From Streptomyces sp. RKAG290 (lineage in GTDB: Bacteria; Actinomycetota; Actinomycetes; Streptomycetales; Streptomycetaceae), in assembly GCF_023701695.1 (NCBI RefSeq), contig NZ_JAJOZC010000001.1:1922001-1986000 (forward strand): a stretch of DNA of 64,000 bases, written 5' to 3'. Below, in pieces: positions 59,701 through 64,000 of the stretch. The first letter of the stretch is position 1. Every line of letters begins with the position of its first letter. Below the pieces are notes generated by a model, which saw nothing but the letters and a program-made list of their open reading frames with translations, did no database searches and was not told the origin of the DNA. The translations under genes and the position numbers were made by a program.

Positions 59701-61244
59701 GCCGGGACCCAGCCGACCGGGTCGGCGGCCGCGCCGCGCTCCAGGGAGCGGGCGAGGGCCTCGGGGTCGGCGGCGTGCCAGATGCCGGTCCGGGCGACGG
59801 GGCCGAGCACCTTGGGGGCCTCGGGGCCGTCGTGCTCCTCCAGCACCATGTGGAAGTTGGTGCCGCCGAAGCCGAAGGAGGAGACAGCGGCGCGGCGCCG
59901 GTCACGGGCCGGGTCCAGGACCCAGGGGCGTGCCTCGGAGCTCACGTAGAAGGGGGTGCTCGCCGGGTCGACGGCCTCGCTGGGCTTGTCGACGTTGATG
60001 GTGGGCGGCAGGACCTTCTGGTGCAGGGCGAGGGAGAGCTTGATGAGGCCGGCCGCGCCGGCGGCCGCCTTGGTGTGGCCGATCTGCGACTTCACGCTGC
60101 CGACGGCCGCGTAGCCCAGGTCGGCGGGGGCGTCCTCGGCCTGGTCCCCGGTGACGAAGGAGCCCAGTGCGGACAGCTCGGTGTGGTCGCCGACGGCGGT
60201 GCCGGTGCCGTGGGCCTCGAAGAGCTCGATGGCGCCGACCGGCAGGGCCGCGTCCTCGTAGGCGCGGCGCAGCGCGAGCTGCTGGCCCTCGGCGCGCGGG
60301 GCGTAGATGCTCTTGAAGCGGCCGTCGCTCGAGGTGCCGATGCCGCGCAGCACGGAGTAGATGCGGTCGCCGTCGCGCTCCGCGTCGGCGAGCCGCTTGA
60401 GGGCGAGCATGCCGATGCCCTCGCCGATCAGCGTGCCGTCGGCGGAGGCGTCGAAGGGCCGGATGACCTGGCTCTTCGAGAACGCCGGGGTCTTGCTGAA
60501 GCACATGTACATCAGGATCGTGTTCTCGGCGTCGCACCCGCCGGTGAGCATCAGGTCGGCGCGGCCCTCGATGAGCTCGCTGACGGCGAGCTTGGTCGCG
60601 GCCAGCGAGCTGGCGCACGCGGCGTCGACGGTGCAGTTGGTGCCGCCGAGGTCGAAGCGGTTGGCGATGCGTCCGGCGACGACGTTGCCGAGCATGCCGG
60701 GGAAGGAGTTCTCCTCCCAGGGGATGTACGCCTTCTTGAAGCGGCGCGCGATCTCCTCCGCGTCGGCGTCGCTCAGGCCGACGCTGCGCACGACCTCCTT
60801 GAGGACAGGGGTCTGCAGGCGCGCGGAGAGCGGCTGGGTGAGGGAGTTGGCCCCGGTGACACCGAGGATGACCCCGGTGCGCGAGGGGTCGTACCAGCCC
60901 GATCCCTCGGTTCCGGCGTCGCGCAGCACATCACGGGCGACGGTAAGGGAGAGCAGCTGGAGGATGTCCGTGACCTCCAGGGTGTTCGGCGGCAGGCCGA
61001 ACTCCATGGGGTTGAACGGGGTCTCCGGCAGGAAGCCACCGCGCCGGGCGTAGGTCTTGTCCTCGGCGGTGGGGTCCGGATCGTAGTAGTCGTCGGTGTT
61101 CCAGTGGCTGGACGGTACGTCCTCGATGCAGTCGTTCCCGTCCACGATGTTGCGCCAGAACTCACGCACGTTGCGGGACTTGGGGAACAGGCCGGCCAGC
61201 CCGACGATGGCGATGGGGGTTTCGGCCAGACGTGAGTAGTGCAC
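53763..61244 (-). CDS. pfaA: PfaA-like PUFA synthase: KS-AT-5xACP-KR-DH
   Basis: A 2493-residue iterative megasynthase, intact. KS (1-470) has the catalytic Cys210 in DAACASSL, His345 in EAHGTGT and His390 in VKSQIGHTK. AT (about 565-880) has GQGSQYVGMG and GHSFGEL with Ser668. A linker follows (about 960-1090), then five tandem ACPs (about 1110-1650), each with LGIDSIKRVQIL. The ketoreductase (about 1905-2150) has VVTGGARGITADCL and the Ser/Tyr pair in FFSSVAGFFGNRGQSDYAVANEAL. A C-terminal PKS-type dehydratase (about 2215-2470) contains LLADHTIDGKKVLPATAALG. The GTG start at 61244 has AGAGGACC upstream. The organisation equals PfaA of EPA/DHA and related synthases; the product cannot be predicted from the domains. 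Confidence 0.95.
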   Translation of the reverse strand: MHYSRLAETPIAIVGLAGLFPKSRNVREFWRNIVDGNDCIEDVPSSHWNTDDYYDPDPTAEDKTYARRGGFLPETPFNPMEFGLPPNTLEVTDILQLLSLTVARDVLRDAGTEGSGWYDPSRTGVILGVTGANSLTQPLSARLQTPVLKEVVRSVGLSDADAEEIARRFKKAYIPWEENSFPGMLGNVVAGRIANRFDLGGTNCTVDAACASSLAATKLAVSELIEGRADLMLTGGCDAENTILMYMCFSKTPAFSKSQVIRPFDASADGTLIGEGIGMLALKRLADAERDGDRIYSVLRGIGTSSDGRFKSIYAPRAEGQQLALRRAYEDAALPVGAIELFEAHGTGTAVGDHTELSALGSFVTGDQAEDAPADLGYAAVGSVKSQIGHTKAAAGAAGLIKLSLALHQKVLPPTINVDKPSEAVDPASTPFYVSSEARPWVLDPARDRRRAAVSSFGFGGTNFHMVLEEHDGPEAPKVLGPVARTGIWHAADPEALARSLERGAAADPVGWVPAGDARIGIVARTEAEFEELRAVAVGLLRAKPDAASWQHPKGITYRRAALPPGAKTAAVFAGQGSQYVGMGRRAALALPSVLAAYDRANQLTSGAETLGRVVFPPPAFTDEARKEQDERLRRTEFAQPAIGALSAGQFAWFKELGFSPDGTVGHSFGELTALWAAGALDDDRFAELSRARGLAMAPPAGSTGFDPGAMAAVRAEQAVVQELVAAYRDVSVCNINAPGQIVVGGPTAEIDRLVADAAGRGIHAKRLPVSAAFHTRFVAHAADAFREAVDRVGLGAPSVPVYANTAGATYGSDPAANGRTLVDQLLKPVDFAARIEQMYADGYRVFVEFGPKRVLSDLIGRILDGREDVVSIAVDGGPSKDSEVALKRAVVELAVLGLPVTGIDNHTEPELVVPVRKGLTIPLRGINYVTDARRSAYEEALAEPTVTQAAPAPAATPAPAATGAGDELSDVVREGLGLQAEILDSHVTTIRQAVQSLEDSVRAGSHPDTDAALRLIQEHGTSIASSHERATRLLIDALRGADEAPADATPIPAAAPVEAAPVAPVAVAPVAPVAAVPVAPAVSVPVVAEVPAPAPAPVPAPAPVPAAVVVDSGVLEALLGVVAEKTGYPAEMLEPGMDLEADLGIDSIKRVQILGALQERFPVSGDVDPERLGELRTLDDVAGFLSSAAAPAPVAAAPVVVEEAAPVAAPTPAPVAVAAVDSGVLEALLAVVAEKTGYPAEMLEPGMDLEADLGIDSIKRVQILGALQERFPVSGDVDPERLGELRTLDDVAGFLSSAAAPAASVPVVAAAPVAAPVPAVAPAPTPTPAPAPVAVAAVDSGVLEALLAVVAEKTGYPAEMLEPGMDLEADLGIDSIKRVQILGALQERFPVSGDVDPERLGELRTLDDVAGFLSSAAAPAAAAPAAVAAPVAAAPVVVEAPAPVAAPAPAPVAVAAVDSGVLDALLAVVAEKTGYPAEMLEPGMDLEADLGIDSIKRVQILGALQERFPVSGDVDPERLGELRTLDDVAGFLSSAAAPAAAAPAAVAAPVAAAPVAVEEVASAPVAVAAVDSGVLEALLAVVAEKTGYPAEMLEPGMDLEADLGIDSIKRVQILGALQERFPVSGDVDPERLGELRTLDDVAGFLSSAAAPAAAAPAAVAPAPVASQAPLVVNYPSAPGVGRTFASVRELPAPYRVVEAYAASRTALVVDDGSKLARPVISALRADGWRIEVVALPGEVATTEGVDSVQQLRTWDAAELARAVTTGRIDLVVQLVAATGQEWADAAQRLAHTVLVAKQTQPALKAAAAAGNRAGFVALTQLDGANGYRGSESGSPLLGGVAGLVKTLGIEVPELFTRTVDFAPGLDDGTVADRFLGEIGDLATDLADVAHDAHGRRTVVPSADAPAGHLAAVPEIEAGDLLVVTGGARGITADCLQALVDARPAGLVLLGRSQVEPEPEWAAGLDGAGLKGTIAKRIAATGEKPTPRGVEAVYRKVAGSREINENLRRLRASGATVEYVVVDITDAAAVRAALAPYAARVTGVVHGAGVLADRLIAEKTAEEVHRVLGTKILGLGHVLDALRGTANLRHLVFFSSVAGFFGNRGQSDYAVANEALNRLAVRLKRELPSARVTSVNWGAWDGGMVTDDLRKMFASRGVELVPVRTGAGIFAEQFTAARGHDTVIVAGPLTPLSTPPAAGPGTPVSLLADRDLAELASDALLADHTIDGKKVLPATAALGALIGAAETATGKTVTEVSGFRVFKGVVLDGEGEAPSRLRLFLEPGRDSRPDTVDVLASAVDGAGQSRPAYGGNLVTSDAGAGLADRTDLAGIARGASGTDAGPLYRNGTLFHGPSLRGIRRVLSSDAQGLLLSARLTDGRPARGAYHGALHSPVLADLLLQAALVWVRQHRGRACLPMEIARTRYFAQIPGDQEFLISVANIEEVGTGITCSVTALDREGRVLQVMDGVSVVEDPQLEGKFGQPVQVAAGTVSV
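56301..57915 (-). repeat. Five tandem ACP-coding repeats within pfaA
   Basis: Nearly identical blocks of about 235 bases begin at 56301, 56640, 56997, 57351 and 57681 (marker GGAGCTCAGG). Spacings are 339, 357, 354 and 330 bases, all multiples of three; linkers of Ala/Pro/Val differ in length. On the coding strand the ACP blocks use many T-ending codons (GGT, GAT, GTT, ATT, CGT), unlike the rest of pfaA. Confidence 0.95.
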
Positions 61245-61301
61245 GACGGTCCTCTCGGTCAGATGCGCCGGGTGGCGGGGCAGCGCTGGTGCGGTGGTCG
61301 G

Positions 61302-62189
61302 TCAGGCGACGGCGGGATCGGCCGGCCGCCCGGAGAGCACGGCGGCGGTGCGCGGGTCCTGGAGCATCGTGTAGTGATCGCCGGCAACCGCCAGCTGTCG
61401 TACGGGGCGGTCGCTGAGCTGGCTCCAGCCGAGGTCGCCGCTGTGCGGGAGCAGCGACCGCTCGGGCTTGACGAGGGTGATCTCCCGGTCCAGCGGAGCC
61501 GGTTCGTACGGTGCGGTGCAGCGGTTGTTCCGGGTCAGGCCACCGTGGTAGGCGGTGTACAGCTTCCGCAGGCCGGCCAGCTCGGTGTCGGGCGGCAGCA
61601 GGCCCTGTGCGGTGGCCGCGGCCAGCACGGCGGGCAGCCCGTCCTCGGCTGCCGCGACGGGAGGCAGGCTCACGCTGAACGGGCGGTCCCGCTTGGCGCC
61701 GAGGTACATCGCGAACCAGTCCAGCAGCATCCGGGGTTCCAGTACCTCGTCGGTGCGCTTGAACGCGGGGACGGGCGCGATGCTGTCGAGGAGGACGAGC
61801 TCCTCCAGCGTCCCGCCGCGGCCTTCGGCGTCGAGCAGGGCGGCGATCGCGAACGCCACGACTCCGCCGAAGGACCAGCCGACCAGCGAGAACGGCGCGT
61901 CGTCGGGCTTCGATGCGGTGATCTCGGCGAGACAGCGGCCGGCCAGTTCACCCACGGTGGCGGGCTCGGTCCGGGGATCGAAGGCCGCCGTGAAGAACGA
62001 CGGGATGTTGCTCAGGTCGAGCAGCGACAGCGCGGTGTCCGGCGGCAGCTGGCCGGCGAACGGCTGCCAGGCGGCGGGCGCCAGCGCCCCCGGGTGGACG
62101 GCGTAGAGCCGGCGGGCCGTCCCGGTGCCCGGGGAGGTCAGCGGTGTCAGTACCGGGCGGCCGGCGGAAGGGTCAGGCCGCTGCGGCAT
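61302..62189 (-). CDS. Thioesterase (alpha/beta hydrolase, PKS/NRPS type)
   Basis: A 295-residue stand-alone thioesterase. The nucleophile Ser106 lies in VGWSFGGV, Asp135 in VLLDSIAP and His272 in VAGDHYTML, a plausible triad with the spacing of type-I-like PKS/NRPS TE domains. It probably hydrolyses or transfers the finished chain from the PUFA-type synthase or the free ACP. The ATG at 62189 overlaps the ACP gene by 17 bases, so the two are coupled. Confidence 0.9.
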   Translation of the reverse strand: MPQRPDPSAGRPVLTPLTSPGTGTARRLYAVHPGALAPAAWQPFAGQLPPDTALSLLDLSNIPSFFTAAFDPRTEPATVGELAGRCLAEITASKPDDAPFSLVGWSFGGVVAFAIAALLDAEGRGGTLEELVLLDSIAPVPAFKRTDEVLEPRMLLDWFAMYLGAKRDRPFSVSLPPVAAAEDGLPAVLAAATAQGLLPPDTELAGLRKLYTAYHGGLTRNNRCTAPYEPAPLDREITLVKPERSLLPHSGDLGWSQLSDRPVRQLAVAGDHYTMLQDPRTAAVLSGRPADPAVA

Positions 62190-62439
62190 GGCGGGCGTTC
62201 TCCTCGGCTATGTGCTCGGACAGTGCGGCGATGGTCGGGTGGTACCAGAGCGCCGTGGCCTCGAGTTCGAAGCCGAGCCACTTCTCCAGCTCGCCCGCGA
62301 GAATCAGTGCCTCGGTGGAGTCGAGGTCGAACTCGTCGAAGTAGCGCTCCACGTCGACCAGGTCCTTCTCGACCCCCAGTCGGACGGCGAGCTTCTCGAC
62401 CAGCCAGGCCTGTGCTTCCAGAGCAGTGACACGCTGCAT
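62173..62439 (-). CDS. Stand-alone acyl carrier protein
   Basis: An 88-residue ACP starting MQRVTALEAQAWLVEKLAVR. The phosphopantetheine Ser41 lies in FDLDSTEALILAGELEKWLG. The motif has STE rather than SLD, which is common in PKS/NRPS starter or offloading carriers. Its overlap with the thioesterase gene suggests that the two cooperate in priming or release. It is the second gene of the operon. Confidence 0.92.
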   Translation of the reverse strand: MQRVTALEAQAWLVEKLAVRLGVEKDLVDVERYFDEFDLDSTEALILAGELEKWLGFELEATALWYHPTIAALSEHIAEENARHAAAA

Positions 62440-62454
62440 GGGAGTTCCCTCACT

Positions 62455-63747
62455 TCACTTCTTGATGTCGCGGGCGATGGACTCGGCGGCCTTGAGCCCC
62501 GAGACGTATCCGGCTTCGTGCGAGCCGATCAGGTCGTGGCCGATCTTCGGGGAGTGGAAGTACGATCCGGCGAGCTTGACCCGGCCCGTGTCGTTGACCG
62601 CGTAGATGGTGCGCTGCATGGTGCGCACGTCGAGGTCGATGATCGGGTGGGTGAAGGGCAGCTCGCGGATGACCGACTCCTCGCGGGGGACGATCGGGGA
62701 GTCGAGCGTGACGAAGTAGTCCTTCTCGGCGGTGAAGCCCTGAAGGGAGTTCATGTAGTACGCGACCCAGGTGCGCGGGGTGCCGTCGACGGTCTTGAGC
62801 CCGTAGTTCCAGCTCTGCCAGCGGGAGCGGTCCGGCGGCATGCTGGAGGGGTCGGTGTGCAGCACCGCCTTGGTGGAGCTGTAGCGGACCTTGCCGAGGA
62901 TGTCGGCCTGGAGCGGGGTGGGGTGCTCCAGCAGCGCCAGTGTCTGGTCGGCGTGCGAGGCGATCACCGCGTAGTCGTAGCGCTCCTCGCCGTCGGCGGT
63001 GGTGACGACGACACCAGGGTTGTCGCCGTCCTCCTCGCGGACCCGGGTGACGGGGCTGGAGGTGCGCACCGTGCCGTTGAGGGCACCGACGACGCGGCGC
63101 ACGTACTCGATGCTGCCGCCGGAGACGGTCTTCCAGGCGACCGAGCGGCCACCGAGGCCGCCGGGGTCGTGGGACATGAAGAAGGCGATGACGGTGGTGG
63201 CCGGCATCTCCCAGATCAGTTCGGCCGGCACCGACCAGACGGCGGTGGCGAGCAGCACGACGTAGCCGTACTTGAAGGCGTCGGAGTAGCCGCCCCGCTC
63301 CAGGTACTCGCCGAGTGCCATGTCGGTGCGCTTGCGCAGGAAGTCGCGCGGCGCCTCGCGGTGGAAGCGCTCGGCGTCCCGCCACAGGGGCATGAAGTCG
63401 GCCGGGTAGCGCTGGGCGATCTCCTCCTCGGAGAGCTCGAACTCGGCCGTGCCGTAGTCGAGCCCGCGGTCGAGGTCGAAGAAGTCGAAGCCGCCCGTGT
63501 GGTCCAGCGCGGTCGCCCCCACCTCCTGGAAGAAGGAGGTCAGCTGCGGGTAGGTACGGGAGTTGAAGACGACGAAGGCGGTGTCGATCCCGATGGTCCT
63601 GCCGTCCTCCTCGACCTCGACGGTCAGGGCGTGCCCGCCGGGCCGGTTCTCCTTCTCGTACACGGTGACATCGACATCGTCCGGCAGATGGTAGGCGGCG
63701 GAAAGGCCGGATATACCGGCTCCGATCACGGCGACACGAGTTGTCAT
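62455..63747 (-). CDS. FAD-dependent oxidoreductase (amine-oxidase fold, COG2907-like)
   Basis: A 430-residue flavoprotein with the N-terminal dinucleotide motif VAVIGAGISGLSAAYHL (about 4-20), YEKENRPGGHA, a substrate-binding middle region (YSDAFKYGYVVLLATAVWSVP; FMSHDPGGLGGRSVAWKT) and the C-terminal FAD contact (VKLAGSYFHSPKIGHD). It resembles COG2907 NAD/FAD-binding proteins, which often accompany cyclopropane-fatty-acid-synthase genes, so a role in modifying an acyl chain is plausible. The ATG at 63747 is the first start of the operon visible here, about 145 bases from a candidate promoter. Confidence 0.87.
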   Translation of the reverse strand: MTTRVAVIGAGISGLSAAYHLPDDVDVTVYEKENRPGGHALTVEVEEDGRTIGIDTAFVVFNSRTYPQLTSFFQEVGATALDHTGGFDFFDLDRGLDYGTAEFELSEEEIAQRYPADFMPLWRDAERFHREAPRDFLRKRTDMALGEYLERGGYSDAFKYGYVVLLATAVWSVPAELIWEMPATTVIAFFMSHDPGGLGGRSVAWKTVSGGSIEYVRRVVGALNGTVRTSSPVTRVREEDGDNPGVVVTTADGEERYDYAVIASHADQTLALLEHPTPLQADILGKVRYSSTKAVLHTDPSSMPPDRSRWQSWNYGLKTVDGTPRTWVAYYMNSLQGFTAEKDYFVTLDSPIVPREESVIRELPFTHPIIDLDVRTMQRTIYAVNDTGRVKLAGSYFHSPKIGHDLIGSHEAGYVSGLKAAESIARDIKK

Positions 63748-63898
63748 GAAGGGTGGCCCCTCGGTTCGGGCAGATCTCCGGAAAAGGAAAGGAGTCGCGA
63801 TGGGCGACGGCAGTCGGAGCGTGGAGGGCGGGCCCTCCACAAGCGTTAAGTCGTAGGTGCATCACTCCGGTTGAGCCGGCGGGCTGCGACGTGCAAGG

Positions 63899-63928
63899 AA
63901 AGTAATTCGGTGCGCGGCGGAGGGTCAA
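63899..63928 (-). promoter_or_regulatory. Candidate sigma-70-type promoter of the biosynthetic operon
   Basis: On the minus strand TTGACC (63928-63923), an 18-base spacer and TACTTT (63904-63899). The predicted 5' leader is about 145 bases. The region 63748-64000 contains no gene and is AT-richer than the cluster, consistent with a promoter region. Confidence 0.45.
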
Positions 63929-63943
63929 ACACCGTATCGTCGA

Positions 63944-63965
63944 GTATTCGCACCCCATCGAATAC
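63944..63965. promoter_or_regulatory. Inverted repeat upstream of the operon promoter
   Basis: GTATTCG-(8 bases)-CGAATAC, a perfect 7-base inverted repeat 16 bases upstream of the -35. Size and position fit an activator-binding site, for example for one of the cluster regulators (inference). Confidence 0.4.
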
Positions 63966-64000
63966 GCCGATGGCATCCGGATCAGGTGTCCGGATCGACG

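Noticed and set aside
54192..61235. 2347-residue plus-strand open frame
   Set aside because: It is the antisense shadow of pfaA, caused by high GC; its translation is low-complexity and has no domain motifs.

Overview
The window is high-GC actinobacterial chromosome, almost certainly Streptomyces. Third codon positions are nearly all G or C, GTG and TTG starts are common, and the order ATP synthase - WecA-type transferase - glyA - Sua5 - prmC - prfA - rpmE - LCP - rho - thrB - thrC - hom - lysA - tRNA-Arg is the one I know from Streptomyces core chromosomes (from memory, not searched). Nearly every gene is on the minus strand, so transcription runs from high to low coordinates.

Region 1 (1-21.9 kb) is conserved core. 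It holds the start of the ATP synthase operon (atpI-B-E-F-H, atpH cut by the left edge), a small secreted four-cysteine protein, a cell-envelope sugar-phosphate transferase, a translation block (threonylcarbamoyl-AMP synthase, PrmC, RF1, L31) with glyA and an LMW-phosphatase-like protein lacking the nucleophile cysteine, an LCP protein, an unusually long Rho, the aspartate-family genes thrB, thrC, hom and lysA, an ArgRS-like protein without a catalytic core, and a lone receiver protein. A plus-strand tRNA-Arg(CCG) closes this region. All its genes are intact.

Region 2 (about 22-64 kb) is accessory: one large biosynthetic gene cluster. From the right end it encodes an FAD oxidoreductase, a free ACP, a thioesterase, a PfaA-like megasynthase (KS-AT-5xACP-KR-DH), a PfaB/C-like megasynthase (KS-CLF-AT-four hot-dog DH folds), a PfaD-like enoyl reductase, two acyl-CoA-dehydrogenase-like proteins, an Sfp-type PPTase, an ECF sigma factor, an unusual ACP, a degenerate AcpS-like protein, an aldehyde dehydrogenase, a Monooxy_af470-like protein and a dedicated acyl-CoA carboxylase (accC, accB, fused accDA). 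An amino-acid arm follows: a LuxR-type regulator, both glutamate mutase subunits, a solute-binding-fold protein without a signal peptide, a DMT exporter, aspartate-semialdehyde dehydrogenase, aspartate kinase and a VioC/AsnO-like Fe(II)/2OG hydroxylase. Regulators (a second LuxR-type protein and a LysR protein) and tiny plus-strand peptide genes sit at the left edge. The likely logic (inference) is that a PUFA-type synthase makes a polyene or polyunsaturated acyl chain from cluster-supplied malonyl-CoA, and that it is joined to, or primed by, a C-methylated or hydroxylated aspartate/glutamate-derived unit. I do not recognise the product.

Nine positions between 28.7 and 53.1 kb break genes by what looks like one missing base each. 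Each break can be repaired to an intact protein, often restoring ATGA-type overlaps, so I annotate whole genes and flag the breaks. They may be sequencing indels or real decay.
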